In this document: positions 8,087-16,750 of the stretch, piece by piece
Position numbering within the stretch: position 1 is the first letter of the stretch
Layout of the letters: each line of letters opens with the position of its first letter
DNA from: JAXMAR01 sp046350295
GTDB lineage: Bacteria > Planctomycetota > Planctomycetia > Gemmatales > Gemmataceae
Assembly: GCA_046350295.1 (NCBI GenBank)
Contig: JAXMAR010000006.1
Location: 1 to 64,000 of the forward strand
DNA length: 64,000 nt
Direction: 5' to 3'
Notes under the pieces: generated by a model
Told to the model about the DNA's origin: nothing
The model's input: only the letters and a program-made list of their open reading frames with translations
Database searches by the model: none
Position numbers and translations under genes: made by a program

Positions 8087-9589
8087 ATGCATCCGACTTT
8101 GATGACATTGTGGTCGCCGACATTCGCATCCCAGCCCGCGGTGTTCATTCCGGATGGGCCTGAAGTGACGTACGGGCGCCTCAAGGATGAGGTCGAAGCG
8201 GTGGCAGCGGCCTTGCGCGCCGGGGGTATCCAGGCCGAGGAGCCGATCGGCATCGTGCTGGGTAATAACCTGGAATATCTCGTCACGTTCCTGGCCACGA
8301 CCTGGGCCCGCGCCGTCGCCGCTCCGCTCAACCCCGGTTACAAGGTCGAGGAGTTTCGCTTCTACCTCGAAGACGCCGGGGCCAAGGCGGTCATCGTCGC
8401 GCCGGGCGACCATCCGGCGCGCGAAGCCGCGCGCCAGTTGCAGCTTCCGGTCTGGGAATGCGCGCTCGACGCGGAAGGCCGGGTCTTCGTGCGGCGCCAG
8501 AGCGGACAGGCGGCGCCGAATCCCGACCGATCGGCGCCGACCCCGAGCGATGTCGCCCTGTTCCTGCACACCAGCGGCACGACCAGCCGGCCGAAGGGCG
8601 TGCCCTTGACGCACGGGAACCTGATGGCGTCGATCGCGAACATCGCGGCCACGTATCAACTCACGCCGCGCGATCGCAGCCTGATCGTCATGCCGCTCTT
8701 TCACGTCCATGGCCTGATCGGCGCCACGCTGTCGACATTGCACACCGGCGGCGCCGTCGTCATTCCCGGCAAGTTCTCCGCCGGCGCCTTCTGGCAGACG
8801 GCGGCGAAGTACGGCGTCACCTGGTACTCCGCGGTGCCGACCATCCATCAGATACTTCTCGGCCGGGCCGATCAAGACAACGCGCCGCGCGGCGGCTTGC
8901 GTTTCATCCGCTCGTGCAGCGCGGCTTTGGCGCCGGCGGTGTTTCAGCAGATGGAAGAACGCTTCGGCGCGCCCGTGCTCGAAGCCTACGGCATGACCGA
9001 GGCGTCCCATCAGATGGCCTCGAATCCCCTGCCGCCCGGCCCGCGCAAGCCCGGCTTCGTTGGGAAAGGGACGGGCATCGACATCGTGATCCGCGACGAT
9101 CGTGGCGAGCCATTACCCGCCGGCAAGCAGGGGGAGGTGACCATCCGCGGCGTCAATGTCATGCACGGCTACCTCAACAACCCCGAGGCGAACGCTACCG
9201 CCTTCTGGCACGGCTACTTTCGCACCGGCGACCAGGGCGTCCTCGACGAGAGCGGCTACCTGATGCTGACCGGGCGACTCAAGGAGCTGATCAATCGCGG
9301 CGGCGAGAAGATCTCCCCGCTCGAGGTCGACGCCGCCCTGCTGGAACATCCCGCGGTGGCCGAGGCGGTCTGCTTCGCGGCCCCGGACGCCAAGTACGGC
9401 GAGGAAGTGCACGCGGCGGTCGTGCTGAAGGGGAAGGCGACCCCCGCGGAGATTCAGGCGCATTGCGCGAAGCGGTTGGCGGACTTCAAGACACCGAAGG
9501 TGATCCACGTCACCGACGCGGTACCGCGCACGGCGACCGGGAAGATCCAGCGGCGGCACGTGGCAGCGCATTTTTTGAAGAGTGTATAG
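8087..9589 (+). CDS. Acyl-CoA ligase, probable oxalate--CoA ligase (oxalyl-CoA synthetase)
   Basis: 500 aa AMP-forming ligase. The reaction expected is oxalate + CoA + ATP to oxalyl-CoA + AMP + PPi, in the cytosol. P-loop HTSGTTSRPKGVPLTH at residues 161-176, the A5 motif YGMTEASHQM at 301-310, a YFRTGDQG hinge near 377, LINRGGEKISPLE at 401-413 and the C-terminal GKIQRR with catalytic Lys486. From memory of the family, YGMTEASHQM followed by NPLPPGPRKPG and the ELINRGGEKISP block are characteristic of the plant AAE3/yeast Pcs60 oxalyl-CoA synthetases rather than of fatty-acid ligases. The neighbouring PanE-like reductase and nearby OxlT-like carrier support oxalate. It converges on the FAD/Fe-S gene with a 30-bp gap. 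Confidence 0.82.
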   Translation: MHPTLMTLWSPTFASQPAVFIPDGPEVTYGRLKDEVEAVAAALRAGGIQAEEPIGIVLGNNLEYLVTFLATTWARAVAAPLNPGYKVEEFRFYLEDAGAKAVIVAPGDHPAREAARQLQLPVWECALDAEGRVFVRRQSGQAAPNPDRSAPTPSDVALFLHTSGTTSRPKGVPLTHGNLMASIANIAATYQLTPRDRSLIVMPLFHVHGLIGATLSTLHTGGAVVIPGKFSAGAFWQTAAKYGVTWYSAVPTIHQILLGRADQDNAPRGGLRFIRSCSAALAPAVFQQMEERFGAPVLEAYGMTEASHQMASNPLPPGPRKPGFVGKGTGIDIVIRDDRGEPLPAGKQGEVTIRGVNVMHGYLNNPEANATAFWHGYFRTGDQGVLDESGYLMLTGRLKELINRGGEKISPLEVDAALLEHPAVAEAVCFAAPDAKYGEEVHAAVVLKGKATPAEIQAHCAKRLADFKTPKVIHVTDAVPRTATGKIQRRHVAAHFLKSV

Positions 9590-9619
9590 TGGAGCGGCGA
9601 GTGGTGACACGTGGAGCGA

Positions 9620-12601
9620 TCAACACTCGACCAACAATCGCAGCAGCGTCGCCGGATGAAGCGCCTTCCGCCCGGTAAAGTGTTCGATTTGCAGGCGGCA
9701 CGAAAAGCCCGGCGCGATGATGACCGTGTCCGCTGGCTCCTTGCGAATGACGGGAAAGAGACGCTGCTCGCCGACAAGGCGTGATATCTCATAGTGCTCT
9801 TTTTCGTAGCCGAACGAGCCGGCCATGCCGCAGCAGCCGGCGTGGAGATCGATGACTTCGGCGCCGGGGATGCGGCGCAGCAACTTGACGAGGGGGCCGG
9901 CGCCGAGGAGCGAGCGCTGATGGCAGTGGGCCTGCGCGAGAATGCGTTTCGTGCCCGTCCGGAAGGGGATTTGTTTTTCCGTCAGCCGGCATTCCAGGAA
10001 CTCTTCGAACGTGAAACAACGCTCGGCGACCGCCTTCGCCTTGTCGCGCAGATCCCCCTTGAGCAGCGCCGGATAGTCGTCCTTGATCGTGAGGATGCAG
10101 CTCGGCTCGCAGGCGACGATGGGGGCTCCGCTCCGGGCGGCGGCATGCAGGACGTTCACGTTGTATTCGGCGTTCACGATGGCCGCGTCGAGCATGCCGT
10201 TGGAAATCATCGGCCTACCGCAGCAGCGCACGACGGGCGCCACCACATCATTCACGCGCGCCAATAGCTCGAGCGTGGCGCGTGCCAGTTCGGGCTCGTG
10301 AAACCGGACGAAGGTGTCGGCGAAGAACACCAGCGCCGGCGTGTTCGGCTGCACAGACGGGGCGCCGGGAGCGAACCGCTTCCACGCGAACCGCGGCGGC
10401 TTGCGCCGCCGGTCGATGCCGAACATCTTCTCATTGAGCCAGCGGCCAAGCCAACTGCGCGCCCACCAGTTGGATAGCGGCGCCAGTCTAGAGCCCCACT
10501 TGCTCAGGCTCGCCACGTTGGCGAAGAGCCAGTTGCGCCAGGGCAGGCCGTGCTGCTTGTGATGCTGATCGAGGACCTCCGCTTTGAGACGGGCCATGTC
10601 GACGTTGGTCGGGCACTCGCTCTTGCAAGCCTTGCACTCCAGGCACAGGTCCAGGGCTGCGAGCACGGCGGGATCGGTCAAACCTCCCGCGCCGTTTCCG
10701 GCCGGCGCGGAGAGCACGGGAAGCTGACCTGTCAACGCGAGACGCAGCACATTGGCCCGGCCACGCGTGCTGTGCTGCTCGTCACACGTCGCCTGGTACG
10801 ACGGGCACATGACGCCGCCGCGTCGTTTGCGGCACTCGCCGACGCCGGCACATAGCTCGGCCGCGCGCGTCAAGCCGCCGTCGGCGCTGAAGTCGAACGT
10901 CGTCGGCACGTCCGGCGTGACGTAGGCGGGGCCGTAGCGTAGATTCGACGCGAGCGGCGGGGCGTCGACGATCTTGCCGGGATTGAGCAGGTTGCCCGGA
11001 TCGAAGACACGTTTGATGTCGCGGAACGCCTGATACAGGGTCGGCCCGAACATCTTTTCCTGGAACGGACTGCGCACCAGGCCATCGCCATGTTCGCCGG
11101 AGAGGGCTCCACCGTATTTCAGGACCAGGTTCGCCACGTCGTCGGCGATGGCTTGGAATTGCCGCACGCCTTCCTCCGCCTTGAGGTTGACGATGGGCCG
11201 AACGTGGAGGCAGCCGACCGAGGCATGGGCATAGACGCCGGCTTTCGTGCCGTGGCGGGCGATGGCCTGGAGGAATTCGTCGATGTAGTCGCGGAGGCGA
11301 TCCGGGGCGACGGCGGTGTCCTCGACGAACGAGATCGCCTTGGCGTCACCCTTTTCGGCCATGGACAGTCCGAGGGCCAGGGTGCGCAGCTTCCAGATGC
11401 GCGCCTGGGCCGCGACGTCGGTAGCGCGGCTCCAGTGGCAATCCAGCTTCAGCGAGCGCAGCGAGTTCTCGAGGGCGTCGAGACGCGGTCCAAGCACTTC
11501 CGCCCGATCGCCGTAGAACTCGATGATGAGGATCGCGCCCGGGTCGCCGAGGATGAAGTCGCGCAGGCGGGACGCTTCCGGGTTGAGTTTCGTGCAGTCG
11601 AGAATGAAGCGGTCCATGACCTCGACGGCGGCGGGGCCGTGGGTCAGGATCGCCGGCGTGGCGGCGAGGGCGTCGAGCAGGTCGGCGAATTGCACCACCA
11701 GCAGCGCCTTCGCCCTCGGAAGCTCGACGAGGCGCAGCTTGGCTTCGAGGACGATGCCGAGCGTGCCTTCGGAGCCGACGAAAAGCTCGGCGAGGTTGAA
11801 TGGGGCGGCCGCCGTCGGTGCGGCGTCGGCCACCGCAGGGCCTCTGTCACGGGTCGACACAAAGCGGTCGAGATTGTAGCCGCCGACGCGCCGCAGGATC
11901 TTCGGGAAGCGGCGGTCGATCTCGGCCTCGTGTTCGGCCGCCAATCGTCGGACCGTGCGATAGATGCCACCTTCGCGATCCGGCTGGTCGCATTTCGCGT
12001 CCAGCTCTCCGTCGCCCAGCGGCCGAGCATGAACGACGCTGCCATCCGCAAGGAGGACTTTCAGTTCGAGGACATGGTCGATCGTCTTGCCGTAGATGAC
12101 GGAATGCGTACCGGACGAGTTGTTGGCGACCATGCCGCCGATGGTGGCGCGGTTGGCGGTGGAGATGTCGGGGGCGAATTGCAGGCCGTGCGGCTTGACG
12201 TGTTGATTGAGCTCGTCGAGCACGCAGCCGGGCTCGACGCGGACCCAGCGCTCGGCGGCGTTGGTTTCGAGAATGCGGTTGAGGTACTTGGAGGAATCGA
12301 GAATGACGCCCGGGCCGATCGACTGCCCCGCTTGCGAGGTGCCGCCGCCGCGCGCGGTGACGGGGACGTTGCAAGAGGCGCATACTTTGACGGCCGCGGC
12401 GATATCGTCAGCGGTCCTGGGAAGCACGACGCCGAGCGGCATGATCTGGTAGACGCTGGCGTCGGTCGAATACAAGGCGCGGTCGAGCCGTTCGAAGCGG
12501 ACCTCGCCACTGATGGCGTTCTTCAGCGCGGCGTGCAGTGAAACGGTGTCGATAGGTGAGCTACGCATCGTGAGTGGTGATTCGTGAGTGGCGTCAATCA
12601 C
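9620..12601 (-). CDS. Fused FAD-linked/Fe-S oxidoreductase (D-lactate/glycolate dehydrogenase or YdiJ type)
   Basis: 993 aa. Residues about 1-560 form the GlcD-type FAD domain: PP-loop VPVTARGGGTSQAGQSIG near 80-98, NRATIGGMVANNSSG near 147-161, ELFVGSEGTLGIV near 270, GEHGDGLVRSPF near 500. About 585-680 carries two Cys clusters, CAGVGECRKRRGG and CLECKACKSECPTNVD, for 4Fe-4S centres. The C-terminus has CCG-type motifs (VRCCGRPM, ACEPSCI, HAGCCGMAGSFGYEKEHYE) as in GlcF. Such enzymes oxidise D-2-hydroxyacids (lactate, glycolate, 2-hydroxyglutarate) and pass electrons to quinone. The GTG start overlaps the aminotransferase stop (GTGA), giving coupling; ATG 12568 is an alternative. Glycolate/glyoxylate is suggested by the neighbours but not proven. 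Confidence 0.85.
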   Translation of the reverse strand: MIDATHESPLTMRSSPIDTVSLHAALKNAISGEVRFERLDRALYSTDASVYQIMPLGVVLPRTADDIAAAVKVCASCNVPVTARGGGTSQAGQSIGPGVILDSSKYLNRILETNAAERWVRVEPGCVLDELNQHVKPHGLQFAPDISTANRATIGGMVANNSSGTHSVIYGKTIDHVLELKVLLADGSVVHARPLGDGELDAKCDQPDREGGIYRTVRRLAAEHEAEIDRRFPKILRRVGGYNLDRFVSTRDRGPAVADAAPTAAAPFNLAELFVGSEGTLGIVLEAKLRLVELPRAKALLVVQFADLLDALAATPAILTHGPAAVEVMDRFILDCTKLNPEASRLRDFILGDPGAILIIEFYGDRAEVLGPRLDALENSLRSLKLDCHWSRATDVAAQARIWKLRTLALGLSMAEKGDAKAISFVEDTAVAPDRLRDYIDEFLQAIARHGTKAGVYAHASVGCLHVRPIVNLKAEEGVRQFQAIADDVANLVLKYGGALSGEHGDGLVRSPFQEKMFGPTLYQAFRDIKRVFDPGNLLNPGKIVDAPPLASNLRYGPAYVTPDVPTTFDFSADGGLTRAAELCAGVGECRKRRGGVMCPSYQATCDEQHSTRGRANVLRLALTGQLPVLSAPAGNGAGGLTDPAVLAALDLCLECKACKSECPTNVDMARLKAEVLDQHHKQHGLPWRNWLFANVASLSKWGSRLAPLSNWWARSWLGRWLNEKMFGIDRRRKPPRFAWKRFAPGAPSVQPNTPALVFFADTFVRFHEPELARATLELLARVNDVVAPVVRCCGRPMISNGMLDAAIVNAEYNVNVLHAAARSGAPIVACEPSCILTIKDDYPALLKGDLRDKAKAVAERCFTFEEFLECRLTEKQIPFRTGTKRILAQAHCHQRSLLGAGPLVKLLRRIPGAEVIDLHAGCCGMAGSFGYEKEHYEISRLVGEQRLFPVIRKEPADTVIIAPGFSCRLQIEHFTGRKALHPATLLRLLVEC

Positions 12602-13797
12602 GCGGCGCCTCCCGACTTTTTCCCGAGCAGCCGCAAGCCGTCACGCAGCCGTTCGAGGCCGCGCTCCAGCGTTTCGCCGCCGCCGGCGAACGAGACGCGG
12701 AGCGTCCCTTTACCCGCTTCGCCGTAGGCGGCGCCGTGGATGACAACCACGCCCGCTTCGCGCAGGAGGAATCGGCGCACGGCGTCGGACGGCATGCCGA
12801 GACCGCGCACGTCGAGCATGACGAACAAGCCCCCCTCCGGCGCCAGCGGCACAACGCCCGGGATGCCCTTCAGCGCTTGCAGCACGCGATCGCGACGTTC
12901 CTGGTATTCCGCGGTCATCTTGCCGACCGACGCTTGATCGGCGGCCAACGCGGCCGCCGCCGCGTGCTGGAGGAACGTCGCCGGGCCGCGGCTGAATTGC
13001 TGCAAGACGAGCAGCATCGCCTGGATGATCTCCGCCGGGGCGGCACAGTAGCCGACGCGCCAGCCGGTCATCGCGTAGGTCTTGGAGAGGCTGTTGACGA
13101 CGACGGTCCGGGCGCGGGCGTCCGGCGACAGCGTTGCCGGCGAAACGTGGCGGCGGCCGTCGTAGATGAGCGTCTCGTAGATCTCGTCGCTGATGACGCC
13201 GAGATCGTGCGCCTCCGCGAAGTCGAGCCACTCGCTCAGTTCGGCTCGCGTCCACACGGTTCCCGTTGGGTTCCAGGGGCTGTTGAGCAAGAGGACGCGT
13301 GCGCGGGGCGTGCAAGCCGCCTCCAGCGCGGCGCGATCGATGGCGAAACGGCCGTCTCGAATGGCGGAGGGTACCGGAACGGGCCGGCCGCCCCAGATCG
13401 CGATGGGGGAGGCATAGGCGTCGTAGATGGGGTCGGGCAGGAGGACGTCGTCGCCGGGTTGAATCAGGACGGCCAGCGCGGTGAAGATACCGGCCGTCGC
13501 CCCATCGGTCACGAGGATCTCGCGCTTCGGGTCATAGGTGAGATCGTTGTCGCGCCAGAGCTTCTCCGCGATCGCCTGCCGCAGGATCGGCTCCCCCTGG
13601 TTGTCCGGATAGCCGGTGAGGCCGTCGCGCAGCGCCTTTTCCGCCGCCGCGACGATGTGCGGCGGCGTCGGCGTGTCGGGCTGGCCGCGCATGAGGGAGA
13701 CGAGGGCTCGCCCCTCCGCCTGGACCTGGCGTGCTTCCGCGAGGACGCGATTGACCGCGGTGGAACGTAGGGCGCCGATGCGCGCTGCGATATTCAT
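12598..13797 (-). CDS. Class I/II PLP-dependent aminotransferase
   Basis: 399 aa, full family length. The PLP Lys is Lys239 in NSLSKTYAMTGWRVGY. Asn in NSPWNPTG (172-179), Asp204 and Tyr207 in ISDEIYE and the Arg of LRVSFAG near 370 complete the fold-type I active site. It overlaps the upstream ligase (ATGA) and the downstream FAD/Fe-S gene (GTGA), so it is co-translated with both. Aspartate- or alanine-type substrate is likely. In this cluster a glyoxylate-to-glycine step is an attractive role, but specificity cannot be read from sequence. Confidence 0.85.
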   Translation of the reverse strand: MNIAARIGALRSTAVNRVLAEARQVQAEGRALVSLMRGQPDTPTPPHIVAAAEKALRDGLTGYPDNQGEPILRQAIAEKLWRDNDLTYDPKREILVTDGATAGIFTALAVLIQPGDDVLLPDPIYDAYASPIAIWGGRPVPVPSAIRDGRFAIDRAALEAACTPRARVLLLNSPWNPTGTVWTRAELSEWLDFAEAHDLGVISDEIYETLIYDGRRHVSPATLSPDARARTVVVNSLSKTYAMTGWRVGYCAAPAEIIQAMLLVLQQFSRGPATFLQHAAAAALAADQASVGKMTAEYQERRDRVLQALKGIPGVVPLAPEGGLFVMLDVRGLGMPSDAVRRFLLREAGVVVIHGAAYGEAGKGTLRVSFAGGGETLERGLERLRDGLRLLGKKSGGAA

Positions 13798-15263
13798 GCT
13801 TGGCCTCCACCGAGCAGGGCCCGCAACTCCCGCCGCGACACCTTGCCCATCGCGTTGCGCGGCAGCGCCTCCACGAAGCGAATCTCTTTCGGCCGCTGGT
13901 AGTCGACGAGCCGATCGCCCAAGAACGCACGCAGTCGATCCCCGTCCAGCGCCGGGTCGCCGCGCACGATGAAGGCGACGACGCGTTCCCCTCTGCGCTC
14001 GTCGGGAACGCCGAGCACGGCCGATTCACGTACGCCGGGGCATTCGTTGATGATGCGCTCGACGACCTGCGGGTAGACGTTGAAGCCATTGGTGATGATC
14101 AGGTCGTTCTTGCGTCCGACCAGGGTCAGGAAGCGGGCGGCATCGAGAACGCCCAGGTCGCCGGTATCGAACCAGCCCGAGGCGAAGGCTTGGCGGGTGG
14201 CGTCCGGCTTGTTCCAGTATTCGCGAAACAGATTCGGCCCGCGCAGCCGCACGGTGCCGACTTCGCCCACCGCGGCGGAGACGTCGACTTCGATTCCGGG
14301 GAGCGCTTGGCCCACCGAGCCATTGGGCCAGGGTCCGTCCAGGGGCAGGCTCGTGATGACAAACGCCTCTGTCATTCCGTAACGATTGATGACGGGTTTG
14401 CCGAGGGCCGCTTCCAACGTGGGCAACACCTCGGCGCGAATCGGCGCCGACCCACAGGTGAACAGCCGCGTCTTTTGCCACGCCTTGGCCGCGTCGCGGA
14501 AGCTTGGCTGTTCGAGAAAACGGTAGTAGATCGCCGGCACGGCCATGAAGACGCTGCAGTCGGCGATGCGTCCCATCGTCCTGTGAGCGTCGAAGTCGTC
14601 GAGCAGCAGACAGGCGCCGCCGAGCAGCGTGAGCTGTGTGGCGAAGCAGAGTCCGTGAATGTGAAAGAGCGGCAGCACGTTCAAGACGACGTCGTCCGGC
14701 GTGAAGCGCCAGCACGATTGCAGGGCGCGCAGGCTGGACAGGACGTTGGCGTGCGTGTGCACGACGCCCTTGGGCCAACCGGTCGTTCCGGAGCTGTAGA
14801 GAATCAGGCAAGGATCGGCGGCGGTTGGGGGAACGAGGTGGTAAGCGCCCTTCGGCGAGTCCAGCACAGTCACATCGGGGATGATCGCTCGCAACTCGGG
14901 CAGGTCCGGCCGCAGCGATTCGAGGATCGATCCCGCTTCCGCGCCGACGATCGCGACGCGGGCGCCGCTGTCGGCAAGGAAGAAACGGAGCTCCTCGCGC
15001 GTGAAGCGTGGGTTGAGGGGCAGCGTGACCGCGCCCGCGAAGAGCGTGGCCAGATGCGCAAAAAGGAACGCCGGCTTGTTCGACGTACATAGGACGACGC
15101 GGTCCCCCTTGGCGACGCCGAGCGACTGGAGCCAACCGGCGCCCTCTCGGGCGCGGGCCAGCAGGTCACCATAGGTATGCGTACACTGCTCGTGCACCAC
15201 CGCGCTACGAGCGGCGTGGTTTTCAAAAGTCTCATGCAGCGCTTGCAGGAATGTCTCGGCCAT
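13794..15263 (-). CDS. Acyl-CoA ligase, malonyl-CoA-synthetase (MatB)-like
   Basis: 489 aa AMP-forming ligase. P-loop YSSGTTGWPKGVVHTH at 156-171, A5 motif NRYGMTEAFVITS near 295, WFDTGDLG hinge, LIITNGFNVYPQVVE, and C-terminal GKVSRREL with the catalytic Lys. An Arg directly before YGMTE is, as I recall, what MatB-type ligases use to hold the second carboxylate of malonate or methylmalonate, and DLIITNGFNVYP also fits that branch. It is thus distinct from the oxalyl-CoA-type ligase on the other strand. It overlaps the aminotransferase start by four bases and lies 50 bp after the transporter. Dicarboxylate specificity is inference. Confidence 0.75.
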   Translation of the reverse strand: MAETFLQALHETFENHAARSAVVHEQCTHTYGDLLARAREGAGWLQSLGVAKGDRVVLCTSNKPAFLFAHLATLFAGAVTLPLNPRFTREELRFFLADSGARVAIVGAEAGSILESLRPDLPELRAIIPDVTVLDSPKGAYHLVPPTAADPCLILYSSGTTGWPKGVVHTHANVLSSLRALQSCWRFTPDDVVLNVLPLFHIHGLCFATQLTLLGGACLLLDDFDAHRTMGRIADCSVFMAVPAIYYRFLEQPSFRDAAKAWQKTRLFTCGSAPIRAEVLPTLEAALGKPVINRYGMTEAFVITSLPLDGPWPNGSVGQALPGIEVDVSAAVGEVGTVRLRGPNLFREYWNKPDATRQAFASGWFDTGDLGVLDAARFLTLVGRKNDLIITNGFNVYPQVVERIINECPGVRESAVLGVPDERRGERVVAFIVRGDPALDGDRLRAFLGDRLVDYQRPKEIRFVEALPRNAMGKVSRRELRALLGGGQA

Positions 15264-15313
15264 GAACTCGGGCGCCGATGGCGGGTTCGGAGTGTCACAT
15301 CCTCATCAGGATA

Positions 15314-16609
15314 TCAGCTAAACTCGGGACCGCGATCGCCAATGCGAATGGTTTCCGCCGCTCGCTTTTCCTCCTCCATTCTCACCGACCGCCGGCGCAG
15401 CGGCCGCAAGACAAGCAATGCCATGAAGGCCGCGAGCGCGTCGGCGGAAATCATGACGGCGAAGACCGGTGACCAACTTCCGGCGTGCGAGCGCAACAGA
15501 TCGCACAGGGCCACCACCAGCGAGGCGGCGCCTTTGGCGGTATAGAGGATGCTGTAATTGGTCGTCGCAAACTTGCGGCCGAACATATCGGCGCTCACCG
15601 CGGGAAAGAGGCTGAAGACGGCGCCCCAGCCGAAGAACGCCAGTCCGGACATGAGGACGAACATGATCGGATCATGACCGAACTGAAGGAGCAGGAAAAG
15701 CGCGAAACCTTCGAAGGCGAAGGCCAGAAAAATCGCGATTTCGCGGCCGATGTGGTCGGAGATCCAGCCGAACACGGGGCGCGTGAGGCCCCCCATGACG
15801 CGATCCAGCTCCATGGCCAGGGGCAGGGCGGCCGAAGTGACCCAGAGGATGGTGACCGATGTTTCGGCGACCGCGAAATCCCTGGCGAGGGGCGCGATGT
15901 AGCCGAGCATCAGGAGGCCGGGGATCGCTCCCATCATCATCATGAAATAGATGAGCCAGAAGCCCGGGGAGCGCAGCGTTTGGCGTGGCGTGTAGTCGTG
16001 GACCGATTGCAAGACCTTGGACTGAGTGGGGGCCGGCGCCTCGCCGGGCCTGGGAAAACGCATGACGAGCGCGGCGAGGACAATCACGACGGCCTGGCCG
16101 AGGCCGAACCACAGGAAAGCTTGCTCGTAGCCGTGCTGCGCGATGGTCCAGCGGACGGGCCGGACCGTGGCGGCCGCTCCCGCGCCGAAGGCCGCCGCGG
16201 TGAGTCCGGCGGCGAGCCCGCGCCGGTCGGGGAACCATTTCAACGCGCTGCCCATGCTGATGCTGTAGACGATGCCCGACCCGCAACCCGCGAGCGCCTG
16301 GGCCGCGTACACCATGCCCAGGGAAGAGGCGCCGGCATTGATCATCCAGCCGAGGCCGGCCAGGACGCCGCCGCTGATCAAGAGCTTGCGCGGGCCGAAG
16401 CGCTCCGCCAGATAGCCCTGCAAGGGCGCCAGCCAAGTCTGTGCTGGAACGAAGAAGAGGTAAAGGGCGTATTGAATGTCGACTTCGTCCCAGCCATGGC
16501 GTTCGCGCAACGGCAGGACGAACAGCGTCCAGGAATACTGAAAGTTGGCGACGGCCACCATGCCCGTGATGCCGGCGACGAGCTGCACCCACCGGTTGGA
16601 GAAGTTCAT
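15314..16609 (-). CDS. MFS transporter, OFA family, probable oxalate carrier (OxlT-like)
   Basis: 431 aa with twelve predicted helices. It begins NRWVQLVAGITGMV, the typical OxlT-family opening, and has ALKWFPDRRGLAAGLTAA in the third/fourth helix region. Arg277 in GLTRPVFGW and Lys359 in LYTAKGAASL sit where OxlT of Oxalobacter has Arg272 and Lys355, the two charges that bind oxalate in the pore. Offsets of 5 and 4 residues make this a close structural match. Start 16609 is chosen so the helix follows directly; an ATG at 16672 adds 21 basic residues. It leads a four-gene minus-strand operon. Whether it exchanges formate or simply imports oxalate is open; no oxalyl-CoA decarboxylase is in the window. 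Confidence 0.85.
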   Translation of the reverse strand: MNFSNRWVQLVAGITGMVAVANFQYSWTLFVLPLRERHGWDEVDIQYALYLFFVPAQTWLAPLQGYLAERFGPRKLLISGGVLAGLGWMINAGASSLGMVYAAQALAGCGSGIVYSISMGSALKWFPDRRGLAAGLTAAAFGAGAAATVRPVRWTIAQHGYEQAFLWFGLGQAVVIVLAALVMRFPRPGEAPAPTQSKVLQSVHDYTPRQTLRSPGFWLIYFMMMMGAIPGLLMLGYIAPLARDFAVAETSVTILWVTSAALPLAMELDRVMGGLTRPVFGWISDHIGREIAIFLAFAFEGFALFLLLQFGHDPIMFVLMSGLAFFGWGAVFSLFPAVSADMFGRKFATTNYSILYTAKGAASLVVALCDLLRSHAGSWSPVFAVMISADALAAFMALLVLRPLRRRSVRMEEEKRAAETIRIGDRGPEFS

Positions 16610-16750
16610 GATGGATCCCGGCGCCTTGGTGACGTCGCCCACCGTTTTACGCCGCCGCCGCTCAGAATCCATGGGGTCGGCGCCGGACGGTCCCGGCTTT
16701 TTTCATTGAGGCCGCTGTCTCCGGTCGCTACCTTGGTGTGAAGAGCGTCT

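Noticed and set aside
11090..12541. 483-codon open frame opposite the FAD/Fe-S gene
   Set aside because: Its translation is low-complexity Ala/Gly/Arg-rich with no motifs, and it lies fully antisense to a clear enzyme gene; typical GC-rich shadow.
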